The notes under the pieces are model-generated. The model made no database searches, was not told the origin of the DNA, and saw nothing but the letters and a program-made list of their open reading frames with translations. The translations under genes and the position numbers were made by a program. DNA of 64,000 bases from J054 sp965221985 (lineage in GTDB: Bacteria > Pseudomonadota > Gammaproteobacteria > Steroidobacterales > GCA-2729495): NCBI GenBank assembly GCA_965221985.1, contig OZ244928.1, forward strand, positions 2,418,001 to 2,482,000, read 5' to 3'. Shown here in pieces: positions 1-8,038 of the stretch; the first letter of the stretch is position 1; each line of letters starts with the position of its first letter.

Positions 1-2
1 TT

Positions 3-323
3 ACAGTCGGCATTCTCGCACCGAGTGTTGCTTGGGCTCAGAAAATCAACGCCGCGATATTTATCCCGGCTGTATCGCCGATCTTCGTAATCGGTTTGGC
101 CATCTTCGTTGGCTATTGCGGCAGGAGCTGGCTAATAGCCTGTTCTCACCTTGGTTTGGTGTTGGTTTGGATTGCACTGTTTTGGATCTCCTCGGTGTAC
201 GTGACCAATGACTATATTATTTGGACGCCGCTAGCCCTTTATGTTGCGCATGCCGTTGGGATGATTGTCAGTTCGGTGGTTAAAATAGCTAAGCGTGGGC
301 GGAATAAAGTCGGCAAGCTTTGA
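3..323 (+). CDS. Small membrane protein, 5' end missing
   Basis: The frame is open from the left edge to a TGA at 321-323, so the gene starts outside the window. The visible part encodes about 106 residues. It begins with a stretch that looks like the end of a signal peptide (APSVAWAQ), followed by three hydrophobic segments and a basic tail (KIAKRGRNKVGK). A TTG at 96 could be an internal start, but the reading frame before it is equally membrane-like, so a longer protein is more likely. I do not recognise the family. Small inner-membrane proteins with this layout (signal-like segment, helices, positive C-terminus) are common and often uncharacterised. Confidence 0.55.
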   Translation, partial: TVGILAPSVAWAQKINAAIFIPAVSPIFVIGLAIFVGYCGRSWLIACSHLGLVLVWIALFWISSVYVTNDYIIWTPLALYVAHAVGMIVSSVVKIAKRGRNKVGKL

Positions 324-606
324 GTGTAATGGCCGCGGACCTGCCAGTTTGCGGTATTCGCAATGCCAAGCCGCGATTCGGTGCTCGATTGTTGGCCGGG
401 ACAAAATCCGGCCCGCGGCAAAGTATTTTGACCATCGCTGGCATCGTTTATTGGGTCTCTGGGTGCGGTCGGCCTGGCTCGCGAACAAGGAGCCAAGACC
501 GCTGGAAAAGTTGGAGTAGCGTGGTAAGGTGCGGCGCTATGGCCTTCGCTAGCGAAAGACCCGATGGCCCACCACAAATTACAACAATCATTTGGAGTTT
601 GACCCC
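324..606. other. Intergenic stretch without a supported gene
   Basis: This gap of about 280 bases before the UbiD-family gene carries several overlapping open frames on both strands. They have no consistent codon bias, no recognisable motif and no convincing ribosome-binding sites. The only clear signal is the GGAG at 594-597, placed nine bases before the ATG at 607. No promoter, terminator or RNA gene is recognised. Confidence 0.5.
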
Positions 607-2100
607 ATGCCTTACAAGGATTTGCGTGAGTTTCTAGATGTTCTTGATAAGGACGGTCAGCTCAGATCCATCGATACACCCATTAAAGCTGCCCACGGTG
701 ACAATGAACTGCAGGCATTAATGCGTTTTTTGTGCCAAAACAATGGTCCGGCGGCAATATTGAATAATCTGAGCGGGTATAACACACCGGACATTCCCGT
801 GATTTTTAATCCCTTCGGCACGCGCGAGCGCACGGCCATGATGATTGATTGTCGCGATCCGCTGGAAGGTAAGAAGAAACACGCCAAGGTATTGGGCGAC
901 CCAAAGTCTTGGATCGACCCGAAAATTGTCGGTAAGAGCGATGCGCCTTGCAAAGACGTCATTATTGAGAAAGGTGACATCTCCCTAGACAAGCAATTAC
1001 CGCATGTTTGGTTTGGCAAGGAAGCTGCTTCTTATATAACCGGAGCCGTGGGTGTTACTCATGACCCGGAGACAGGCGATCGCAATGTAGGCTGCTATAG
1101 GCTGACCCAGCTGTGGAATGCCGTGCATCCCATGGGGGAAAAATACCCGGAAGAACATCAGAAAAAGCACCTGTCGGTGTTCTGTTTCTGGAATCCGCCC
1201 GGTAGTCATATCGGTTTGCACCTGGCGAAAGCCACTGCCATGGGCAAGCCCTTGGAAGTGGCATTCGCTTGCCAATGCGATCCGGCCATTCATATGGCGG
1301 CCGCAACTGGAATTACTTATGGGCAAGATGAGTTTTCCTTCGCGGGCGGCCTGCGCGGTGAAGCTGTCGAATTGGTTCAGTGTGAAACCGTTGATCTCCA
1401 AGTGCCTGCGACGGCGGAGTTTGTGATTGAGGGCGTCTTTATCCCGGAATCGGCAACCACCATCGGCAACCACTCTAATCCCGTGGGCTACTACGATGCG
1501 GTACAAATATTTCCGCGTTTTGAAGTGACCTGTATTACGCATCGGAAGAAGCCCATGTGGTATGCCACGATGGAAATGATTCCGCCCTTTGATCACAACT
1601 ATCAAGCCTTGGTGCCCGTCGAGACTGAAGTCTTAAGTGACTTGCAACGCAAGATTCCAGAAGTGCAGGATGTGGTCGTAACGCCGAATATGACTTACAT
1701 CGTGCAGCTGAGTGTGGATGGTGCCCGTAAGCCCCATGCGGAGTTTGGCAAATATGTTTTGCATGCGGTTTGGGGTTCGGCGGGTCGCTGGGGCCGGTCC
1801 GCAAAAATCGTTTACGTGGTGGGACCGGACGTTGATCCTTACGACATGGACTCCATTGAATGGGCGGTGGCGACGAGGGTACAGCCGGCCACTGACACCA
1901 TCATTAACGAGTCGGGTCAGGCCTTTATTTTGGATCCTTCCGCCACCAAGGGTCCCCACGGCTTCCCCGTGACGTCCTCACAAATTGGTATCGATGCCAC
2001 GATGAAGGTGCCGGAGCGTTTTGAGTCTTATCAAGAGGTCAGCATGCCGACGCCAGAAGAAGTCGCAGCAGTGGCTGAAAAACTCAAAAATGTTCTCTAA
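607..2100 (+). CDS. UbiD-family prenylated-FMN decarboxylase
   Basis: A 497-residue protein of the UbiD family. These enzymes use prenylated FMN to reversibly decarboxylate unsaturated or aromatic acids. The cofactor-site motif NVGCYR lies near residues 160-165, and the acidic active-site stretch AEFVIEG near 270-276. The usual glycine/tyrosine-rich segment after it reads NPVGYYD. Length matches the family (about 450-510). I place the start at ATG 607, behind GGAG at 594-597, because MPYKDLREFL is the normal UbiD opening; the in-frame TTG at 592 overlaps that ribosome-binding site. No UbiX-like flavin prenyltransferase is adjacent, so the cofactor must be made elsewhere. The substrate is unknown. 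It stands alone rather than in a ubiquinone operon, so a catabolic acid decarboxylase is as likely as UbiD itself. Confidence 0.88.
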   Translation: MPYKDLREFLDVLDKDGQLRSIDTPIKAAHGDNELQALMRFLCQNNGPAAILNNLSGYNTPDIPVIFNPFGTRERTAMMIDCRDPLEGKKKHAKVLGDPKSWIDPKIVGKSDAPCKDVIIEKGDISLDKQLPHVWFGKEAASYITGAVGVTHDPETGDRNVGCYRLTQLWNAVHPMGEKYPEEHQKKHLSVFCFWNPPGSHIGLHLAKATAMGKPLEVAFACQCDPAIHMAAATGITYGQDEFSFAGGLRGEAVELVQCETVDLQVPATAEFVIEGVFIPESATTIGNHSNPVGYYDAVQIFPRFEVTCITHRKKPMWYATMEMIPPFDHNYQALVPVETEVLSDLQRKIPEVQDVVVTPNMTYIVQLSVDGARKPHAEFGKYVLHAVWGSAGRWGRSAKIVYVVGPDVDPYDMDSIEWAVATRVQPATDTIINESGQAFILDPSATKGPHGFPVTSSQIGIDATMKVPERFESYQEVSMPTPEEVAAVAEKLKNVL

Positions 2101-2283
2101 AGGAATCCCGGATTGAGCTCGGTAGCCAGCTAGGCACGGCAGACATTTCGTGGTCTCTGGGGTGAGCCGCTCCCGCAACTTCGGGCAAGCAGCTCGGTGC
2201 CCGGCAGACCGTGGCCGGGACCAAGGTCGCTGATAATATTCTTCCACGGCCGATCAAACGGCGGGAGCAGAGTCGAGCCGGAT

Positions 2284-2289
2284 TATAAT
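2284..2289 (+). promoter_or_regulatory. Candidate -10 element (TATAAT)
   Basis: A perfect TATAAT sits 73 bases before the start of the small exported protein at 2362. No good -35 hexamer is seen 16-18 bases upstream, so this is only suggestive. It would give that gene its own transcript with a leader of about 65 bases. Confidence 0.25.
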
Positions 2290-2361
2290 AGGACTATCAG
2301 TATTTTCGTGAATCTGAGCTGCACCAGTTTTGGAAGAGAATGAAGAATCGGGGAGAATCTC

Positions 2362-2799
2362 ATGAAAAAATTCATTGTCGCGTTAATTTATGTGCTCATC
2401 CTTATGCCTTTCATAGCTAACGCCCGGGACGACGTAAACAGCTATTCCATTGAAAACGCTTTTGCGTCTGAAGAATTTCAAGAGAAATTGGGCACGGATA
2501 TCCGCTTCTTTTTCGGCGAACAATCCCCGGGCGAAGTACTGCGTACTTTCGGTGAGTATCGGACTAACAAAAAGAGCAATGCGTTCGGAAAGTCTGACCA
2601 GAAAGTCTGCGAGTGGGCATTCTTATCCGCCTTGATCACCTTGCGTGACAGGGCCATCAAAGAAGGCGGTAACGCAGTCATCGGGATTGAATCAAATTAT
2701 AAGAACAATCGGACTTCTAGCGAAACAGAATTCAACTGCGGTGCTGGGGCGTTTGTTGCGGGGGTTGCCCTGATCGGTACCGTGGTGACCATCAACTAA
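2362..2799 (+). CDS. Small exported protein of unknown function (often mislabelled excinuclease)
   Basis: A 145-residue protein with a clear signal peptide (MKKFIVALIYVLILMPFIANA, cleavage likely after ANA). The mature part contains VCEWAFLSALITLRDRA followed by GGNAVIGIES, two cysteines (in KVCEW and FNCGAGAF) and a hydrophobic C-terminus. Small periplasmic proteins with this GGNAV pattern are widespread in gammaproteobacteria and are frequently annotated as excinuclease ATPase subunits, a label the sequence does not support. The role is unknown. The start is secure: GGGGAG precedes the ATG by eight bases. Confidence 0.75.
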   Translation: MKKFIVALIYVLILMPFIANARDDVNSYSIENAFASEEFQEKLGTDIRFFFGEQSPGEVLRTFGEYRTNKKSNAFGKSDQKVCEWAFLSALITLRDRAIKEGGNAVIGIESNYKNNRTSSETEFNCGAGAFVAGVALIGTVVTIN

Positions 2800-2923
2800 T
2801 GTTTACCGTTGCGCTAGACGAGGCAGACTAGCTCGCGGCGCGGTCTGCGAAGCTAACTGTTGAGAAGGCCTGTGATGCGGTCGTTTCGGCGGCCTTGCGG
2901 CGCGAGATTGTAGAGACAATTTC

Positions 2924-3406
2924 ATGATCAAGCGATTCGATTGCGGGGCAGTAATCCTGATTTTTCTGGTGACGGGTATTTCCATTGCCGAGGCTCAGGA
3001 TGCAAGTAGAGCCAATTTTATGACCCAGGCGCGCTTGCAAAATATTATTGTTGAGACCGGTACCGATGTGTTGATAGCCGAAAATATCGTTCGGTTCACT
3101 TTTGGTGGGCGGGAATTGATGTGTATATCGGATCAACAGTCCGACCGCATGCGCCTGGTAAGTCCAATTGCCGAATTGGCTGAAGTGGAAGTCGAACAGT
3201 TACTTACTGCCCTGGCGGCAAATTTTCACACGGTGCTTGATGCGCGCTATGCGATTAGCGACGGCATGGTTTATGCTGTTTATATTCATCCGCTGAGCCC
3301 TTTGTCTGAAGTTGAAGTACTTTCAGCCATTGCTCAAGTGGCTCGCGCTAGTGAGACATTTGGCGAAGAATATTCAAGCGGCGCTCTGTTTTTCCCGGCC
3401 CAATAG
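2924..3406 (+). CDS. Exported YbjN-like (CesT-fold) protein
   Basis: A 160-residue protein with an N-terminal signal peptide (hydrophobic core VILIFLVTGISI, cleavage probably after AEA). The rest has the alternating helix-strand pattern of the YbjN / sensory-transduction-regulator group: an opening helix, a strand with FTFGGRELMCISD, a helix rich in acidic residues, and a final helix in EVLSAIAQVARA. YbjN proteins have a type III secretion chaperone-like fold and unclear roles. Family placement is by pattern only. The gene follows the previous exported protein on the same strand but with a 124-base gap. Confidence 0.6.
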   Translation: MIKRFDCGAVILIFLVTGISIAEAQDASRANFMTQARLQNIIVETGTDVLIAENIVRFTFGGRELMCISDQQSDRMRLVSPIAELAEVEVEQLLTALAANFHTVLDARYAISDGMVYAVYIHPLSPLSEVEVLSAIAQVARASETFGEEYSSGALFFPAQ

Positions 3407-3492
3407 GTCCGCCTGACTGCGGCATTTTCCTTCGCCGCTGCGGGGTGCCGCCGGCTAATTGGCCGCGCGGGATTCGCCCATGCGTCTGCCAG

Positions 3493-3786
3493 TTACCGTC
3501 GGCGTTTAGCTAATTCGCTCACCACGTCTTGCAGACTCAGGTCTTGGCTACGGAGTAGCACCAGCAAGTGAAAAATAAGATCCGCGGATTCGGACCGCAG
3601 GCGATCTCTGTCGTTCTGCGCGGCCGCAATAGCGACTTCCACCGCTTCTTCGCCCACCTTTTGCGCGATTCGCGAAGTACCGGCCGAGAACAGCTTTGCC
3701 GTATAGCTGGTATCAATGTCCGCCGCCTTGCGTTGCTCTACGATGGACTGCAACTCAAGCAGATAGCCTATTCCATTGTCCGTCAT
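3493..3786 (-). CDS. hisE: Phosphoribosyl-ATP pyrophosphatase HisE
   Basis: A 97-residue monofunctional HisE. It hydrolyses phosphoribosyl-ATP to phosphoribosyl-AMP and pyrophosphate, the second step of histidine synthesis. The MazG-like metal-binding motif is visible as KVGEEAVEVAIAA with the later ESADLIFHLLVLL. It is the last gene of the operon. Its ATG overlaps the hisF stop in an ATGA junction (3783-3786), so the two are translationally coupled. In E. coli the activity is fused to HisI; here HisE stands alone and no hisI lies beside it. No clear terminator is seen between its stop and the convergent gene ending at 3406. Confidence 0.93.
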   Translation of the reverse strand: MTDNGIGYLLELQSIVEQRKAADIDTSYTAKLFSAGTSRIAQKVGEEAVEVAIAAAQNDRDRLRSESADLIFHLLVLLRSQDLSLQDVVSELAKRRR

Positions 3787-4550
3787 TCTCTAATCTCCAC
3801 GCCTTGCCGGCGCAAATAGTTTTTTAGTTTGCCGATATTGATAGTGGCGGAGTGAAAGACACTGGCCGCCAGAGCACCGTCCACGCGGGCCTGGTGAAAT
3901 ACCGCGGAGAAATGTTCCATTGCGCCCGCGCCACCGGAGGCGATTAAGGGAATTCGACATTGGCCACGGACACTCGAAAGTTGCTGTAAGTCGTAGCCTC
4001 GCTTGACGCCGTCCTGATTCATGCAATTCAGAACAATTTCTCCGGCGCCACGTTCTTGGACTTCCTTGACCCAATCTAGGGTAAACCGGCCGCTGTGTTT
4101 TGTTTTGTCGGGGCTGCCGGTGTACTGGTAGACGCGATAGTTGTCGTCTTCAGCCCGGCTGTCGATGCCGACCACCACACACTGAGAGCCGAAGCGCTTG
4201 GCGAGTTCACCAATGAGTTTGGGATGGGCGAGGGCCGGACTGTTGATGGAAACTTTATCGGCACCATAGTTCAGCACTTCTTCAGCATCGGCAATGCTAC
4301 GGATGCCACCGGCGACACAAAAGGGAATATCCAAGACCTCGGCCACGCGATTAATCCAGCCTCTATCGACGGAGCGGCCGTCGGGACTCGCCGTGATGTC
4401 GTAAAAGACCAACTCATCCGCACCTTCTTCGCGGTAGCGGGCGGCCAGATCCATGATGTCGCCCATCACCACATGATTGCGAAACTGAACGCCTTTGACG
4501 ACCTGGCCGTCGCGGACATCCAAGCAGGGAATTATTCGCCGCGCAAGAAT
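3783..4550 (-). CDS. hisF: Imidazole glycerol phosphate synthase cyclase HisF, apparent ATT start
   Basis: HisF is the cyclase half of imidazole glycerol phosphate synthase and works with HisH. The usual opening MLAKRIIPCLDVRDGQ is present here as ILARRIIPCLDVRDGQ, with ATT in the first position (4548-4550). No ATG, GTG or TTG lies in frame between the upstream stop and a TTG at 4521-4523. Starting at that TTG would remove the first beta strand just before the catalytic aspartate (Asp11 of the family). A strong GGGAG lies eight bases before the ATT. I therefore annotate 255 residues from ATT, overlapping hisA by 19 bases. Asp11, the second catalytic aspartate (VVGIDSRAED) and phosphate loops such as IASGGAGAMEHF are intact. 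ATT starts are known for E. coli infC and pcnB. A sequencing error is the main alternative. Confidence 0.88.
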   Translation of the reverse strand: MLARRIIPCLDVRDGQVVKGVQFRNHVVMGDIMDLAARYREEGADELVFYDITASPDGRSVDRGWINRVAEVLDIPFCVAGGIRSIADAEEVLNYGADKVSINSPALAHPKLIGELAKRFGSQCVVVGIDSRAEDDNYRVYQYTGSPDKTKHSGRFTLDWVKEVQERGAGEIVLNCMNQDGVKRGYDLQQLSSVRGQCRIPLIASGGAGAMEHFSAVFHQARVDGALAASVFHSATINIGKLKNYLRRQGVEIRE

Positions 4551-5269
4551 TGCTCTATCTCCCGCAGTGTGAGGCGCCCATCAAGCAAAGCTTTGCCCGA
4601 GACGACACCGGCGACACCCGTGGCGGCGAGTTGCGGCAATTCCGCCGCGGAACTCACGCCGCCGGAGGCGATAAAGCGGACTTCGGGATAACGTTCTACG
4701 CATTGCTGGTAGAGCGATGTGTTGGGTCCGGCCAAAGTTCCGTCCAAGTCGATATCGGTGCACAGTACGTCGCGGGCGCCCAGGGCGAGGTATTGATCCA
4801 GCAGTGACCACAGACTGGCATCGCTGTCGCGCGTCCAACCGTGGGTTTGCGCCACGGGCGTGCCTTGTTTATTGAGTAGCACATCAAAGGCCAAGACAAT
4901 ACGGTTGGCGCCTACTGTGTTGATCCATTCTGCCACTGTATCGGGGGCGTTTACGGCAATCGACCCAATGACAGCGCGTTCCGCGCCGGCTTCCAGCAAG
5001 GCTTTCAAACGAGCTTCATCGCGAATGCCGCCACCCGCCTGAACCCTGAGGCCCGTGGCTGCGAATTCAGCAATCAGGTCTTGGTTAATCGGATCGCCGG
5101 TCTTCGCCCCGTCTAGGTCCACTGCATGCAGACGAGTTAGTCCGGCATCTAGATAACTTTGTGCAAGCTTCACGGGCTTCATCGGATACTGGGTGACTTG
5201 GTTGAAGTCACCCTTGAGTAGTCGTACGACTTTGCCGCCAAGTAGGTCAATGGCTGGAATGATTTCCAT
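4532..5269 (-). CDS. hisA: ProFAR isomerase HisA
   Basis: A 245-residue (beta/alpha)8 isomerase converting ProFAR to PRFAR, the fourth step of histidine synthesis. The first catalytic aspartate lies in IPAIDLLGGKVVRL and the second in CTDIDLDGTL near residue 170; phosphate-binding loops are QAGGGIRDEA and FIASGGVSS. Length is normal. It lies five bases after the hisH stop, and its last 19 bases are shared with the proposed 5' end of hisF. Confidence 0.95.
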   Translation of the reverse strand: MEIIPAIDLLGGKVVRLLKGDFNQVTQYPMKPVKLAQSYLDAGLTRLHAVDLDGAKTGDPINQDLIAEFAATGLRVQAGGGIRDEARLKALLEAGAERAVIGSIAVNAPDTVAEWINTVGANRIVLAFDVLLNKQGTPVAQTHGWTRDSDASLWSLLDQYLALGARDVLCTDIDLDGTLAGPNTSLYQQCVERYPEVRFIASGGVSSAAELPQLAATGVAGVVSGKALLDGRLTLREIEQFLRGE

Positions 5270-5274
5270 GTTGC

Positions 5275-5880
5275 TTAACTATTTTTGAGAAAGTTGCTGA
5301 GCAAGGCAGCGCCATAGGCGCCGGATCGCTCAGGGTGGAATTGCGTCGCGCAGAAATTGTTGTGGCGGACCACAGCGGAAAATTCTTCGCCATAGGTGCA
5401 GCGGCCGATGGTGTGCTCGCCCAGGGGTAGCGCATAGCTGTGCACGAAATAGAATTGCGCGCCGGTGGGAATGTCAGCTAACAAGGCATCACAGTCGTCA
5501 TGATAAAGCCGGTTCCAGCCCATGTGGGGCACGCTGCGGTCCGGGTGATCCGCAAATCTTTCCGCGCGGCCCGGTAAGATGCCCAAACATTGCGCATCAT
5601 CCTCCGCGGAGGAATCAAACAGCAATTGCATGCCCAGACAAATCCCGAGCACTGGCTGAGTCAATTTGCCGATTAGCGGATCAAGTTTGGCCGCTTGAAG
5701 CCGCTGCATGGCATCTTGCGCGGCGCCCACGCCGGGCAAGATCACGTGGTCAGCGGCACGAATCTTTGCCGGATCCGTCGTCAAGAGCGCATCGTCCCGT
5801 CCGAGTCTTGCTAATGCGAACTTCAGCGAGGCGATGTTGGCGCCGCCACCATCGATAATTACCAAGGATTGCTTGCTCAT
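5275..5880 (-). CDS. hisH: Imidazole glycerol phosphate synthase glutaminase HisH
   Basis: A class I glutamine amidotransferase of 201 residues that supplies ammonia to HisF. The nucleophile elbow is GICLGMQLL, and the His-Glu pair lies in ATQFHPERSG near the C-terminus; the oxyanion strand reads DHVILPGVGAAQDAM. I choose ATG 5880 (MSKQSLVII), which gives the usual HisH opening with DGGGANI. An open extension of 19 codons upstream runs into hisB and has no family resemblance. It lies 16 bases downstream of hisB. Confidence 0.93.
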   Translation of the reverse strand: MSKQSLVIIDGGGANIASLKFALARLGRDDALLTTDPAKIRAADHVILPGVGAAQDAMQRLQAAKLDPLIGKLTQPVLGICLGMQLLFDSSAEDDAQCLGILPGRAERFADHPDRSVPHMGWNRLYHDDCDALLADIPTGAQFYFVHSYALPLGEHTIGRCTYGEEFSAVVRHNNFCATQFHPERSGAYGAALLSNFLKNS

Positions 5881-5896
5881 CTGAGGATCTACCGAG

Positions 5897-6970
5897 TTAC
5901 AAGCTGCCCTTGGTGGTGGGTAACTGAGTACCTTCACGGGCTTTCGCCTGCCGGATGGCCCGGCCGGTTGCCTTAAAGCAAGCCTCGATCATGTGGTGAG
6001 TATTCTCACCCTGGACACTGATGTGCAATGCCGCGCGTAAACTTTCCGAAAGCGAGCGGAAAAAATGCGTCACCATCTCGGTGGGAAGCTCACCCACTTG
6101 CTCGCGCGGAAACTCGCCTTCGAAGACGAAGTAGGGGCGATTCGATAAATCCAGGGCGACTTGGGCGCGGGCTTCATCCATGGGCAGCAGGAAGCCATAG
6201 CGTGCGATACCCATTTTGTCACCCAGTGCTTGGCGCAAAGCCTCGCCCAGGGCGAGCCCCGTGTCTTCCACCGTGTGGTGTTCGTCCACTCGCAGATCAC
6301 CCTGGCAGCTTAGGTTTAGGGCGAACCCGCCGTGCTTGGCGATTTGCTCGAGCATGTGATCAAAGAAACCGATGCCGGTGGACACGGTGATCGGGTCTTC
6401 GCTGTTGAGATCGACGCGGACGTCGATGTCGGTCTCCTTGGTAGTGCGTTTGACCCGGGCTCGGCGCGCTTGGCCCAAGAGCGTTTTGACAATGTCGGGC
6501 CAGGCCTGTCCATCGTCGGGATCGATGAGAATACCCGGAAGGCCGAGCTTATTCGCAAGCTCGACGTCAGTTTCGCGATCGCCCACGACGACGCTTTTCT
6601 CGCGATCTATGTTGGTCTTGCCCAGGAAGTCATCCAGCAGGCCGGTCTTGGGCTTGCGGCAAGCGCAGCCGTCTTCGTCGCGATGCGGACAGACAAAAAT
6701 CTCGGCGAATTCGATACCTTGCGAGGCAAATAGGGCGATCGTGAAATCCTGGGGGAGGCGGAAATCTTCCTCGGGAAAGCTGTCGGTTCCCAGGCCGTCT
6801 TGGTTTGTCACCATCACAAATTCGTAACCGGCGTCCCGCAACTCGAGTAATGCGGGGATGACGCCCGGTAGCAAGGCAAGCTTGTCGAGGCGGTCGACCT
6901 GCTTGTCCGCCGGTTCGTAGATCAAGGTGCCGTCGCGGTCCAGAAAGGCAATCTTTTTGGCTGTGTTCAT
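5897..6970 (-). CDS. hisB: Bifunctional histidinol-phosphatase / imidazoleglycerol-phosphate dehydratase HisB
   Basis: A 357-residue fusion like the E. coli enzyme. Residues 1 to about 165 form a HAD phosphatase: nucleophile motif FLDRDGTL near 9-16, VTNQDG, a zinc-binding loop CPHRDEDGCACRKP near 93-106, and GDRETDVELA. The rest is the dehydratase, with the metal-binding histidines in FFDHML, DEHHTVEDTG and the C-terminal ENTHHMIEACFKA. It catalyses steps six and eight of histidine synthesis. This fusion is typical of enterobacteria, xanthomonads and relatives, which supports a gammaproteobacterial origin. The ATG lies 18 bases after the hisC stop. Confidence 0.96.
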   Translation of the reverse strand: MNTAKKIAFLDRDGTLIYEPADKQVDRLDKLALLPGVIPALLELRDAGYEFVMVTNQDGLGTDSFPEEDFRLPQDFTIALFASQGIEFAEIFVCPHRDEDGCACRKPKTGLLDDFLGKTNIDREKSVVVGDRETDVELANKLGLPGILIDPDDGQAWPDIVKTLLGQARRARVKRTTKETDIDVRVDLNSEDPITVSTGIGFFDHMLEQIAKHGGFALNLSCQGDLRVDEHHTVEDTGLALGEALRQALGDKMGIARYGFLLPMDEARAQVALDLSNRPYFVFEGEFPREQVGELPTEMVTHFFRSLSESLRAALHISVQGENTHHMIEACFKATGRAIRQAKAREGTQLPTTKGSL

Positions 6971-6988
6971 GGTTTGCGTAGCCTTGAG

Positions 6989-8038
6989 CTAATCCAGGGC
7001 ATCCAGTAGTTGCTGGTTTTGTTCGGCGGTGGCAATGGTGATGCGTACACAGCCGGGCGTCCAGGGAGATTTGGAGAAGTCTCGCAGCAGGATATTCGCG
7101 GCTCGCGCGTCGGCGACCAAAGCTTGTGGGTCTGTGGCTTCCACCAGCAGAAAATTGCTATCACTGGGCCACACACGTTTGATGCGCGGATTTGCCGCCA
7201 GCTGGGTTGCCACGCGTTCCCGCTCGGCCACCAAGGTCGCAATGTCTTGTTGACGGCCTGCCGCTTCATCCAAGGCCATCAACACAGCGTCGCTGCAAGG
7301 CGTGGATAAGCTGTAGGGCGCTAGGATGCGACCCATCAAGTCGACGAGTTGCGGGTGACCCAAGGCCACACCGCAGCGCACGCCGGCCAGACCCAAAGCC
7401 TTGGACAGTGTGCGCAGCACAAGCAGGTTGTCATGCTTGGCCAGTAGGCTTTGGGTGGGATCTTCCGTCGCGAATTCGACGTAGGCGCCATCCAAAACTA
7501 CCAGCGCCCGTTCGGCTAAGGCGGTGCAAATTTCATCGATGCTGGCGCCGGGGATACTCTGGCCGCTTGGGTTATTGGGTGAGCATAGGAATAGCAGTTT
7601 GCAGCGGTCTGACCACGCGGCGCGGATTCCCGGCAGATCCACTGCGTAGCCCGAGTCCTTGAGCAGTGGTACTTCAATGATGCCCGCACCTTGCGCCCGT
7701 GCGTAAAAGCCGTACATGCCGAAGGTGGGTGGACAAATGACGATATCGTCTTCACCCTCCCGGCAGGTGGCACGAATGATCAGATCGATGGCTTCGCTGG
7801 ATCCACGCGTCACCAACACCCTGTCTTCATCCACCCCGTAGTGTCTGGCCAGGCGCGCGCTCACCTGCAGAGGTCTGACTTCGGGGTATCGGTTGAGCCC
7901 CGCCACCGACTGATCCGTCGCTGGCCGCCACGGCGTTTCGTTGGCGTTCAGCCGCAGGCAGCCCGCCGCGTAGTTAGCCGGTTCGTAGGGCTTCAGCTCG
8001 CGGACTGCGGGCCGAAAGAGCTTTTCCAGTGCATTCAT
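6989..8038 (-). CDS. hisC: Histidinol-phosphate aminotransferase HisC
   Basis: A 349-residue PLP-dependent fold-type I aminotransferase converting imidazole acetol phosphate to histidinol phosphate. Visible landmarks are LRLNANETPW near the N-terminus, CSPNNPSGQ, the aspartate in VVLDGAYVEF, and the PLP lysine in TLSKALGLAGVRCG. The C-terminal arginine region appears as CVRITIATAEQN. The ATG overlaps the hisD stop by four bases (ATGA at 8035-8038), implying translational coupling. Confidence 0.95.
   Translation of the reverse strand: MNALEKLFRPAVRELKPYEPANYAAGCLRLNANETPWRPATDQSVAGLNRYPEVRPLQVSARLARHYGVDEDRVLVTRGSSEAIDLIIRATCREGEDDIVICPPTFGMYGFYARAQGAGIIEVPLLKDSGYAVDLPGIRAAWSDRCKLLFLCSPNNPSGQSIPGASIDEICTALAERALVVLDGAYVEFATEDPTQSLLAKHDNLLVLRTLSKALGLAGVRCGVALGHPQLVDLMGRILAPYSLSTPCSDAVLMALDEAAGRQQDIATLVAERERVATQLAANPRIKRVWPSDSNFLLVEATDPQALVADARAANILLRDFSKSPWTPGCVRITIATAEQNQQLLDALD

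Noticed and set aside
231..637. Overlapping frames on both strands before the UbiD-family gene
   Set aside because: Mutually overlapping, arginine/proline-rich, without recognised motifs or ribosome-binding sites.
2362..2799. Naming the small exported protein an excinuclease subunit
   Set aside because: That label appears for relatives in databases, but the protein is 145 residues with a signal peptide and no UvrA motifs.
4521..4523. TTG at 4521-4523 as the hisF start
   Set aside because: It would remove the conserved first strand of the barrel and leave the catalytic aspartate at position two; the ATT nine codons upstream fits the family and has a good ribosome-binding site.
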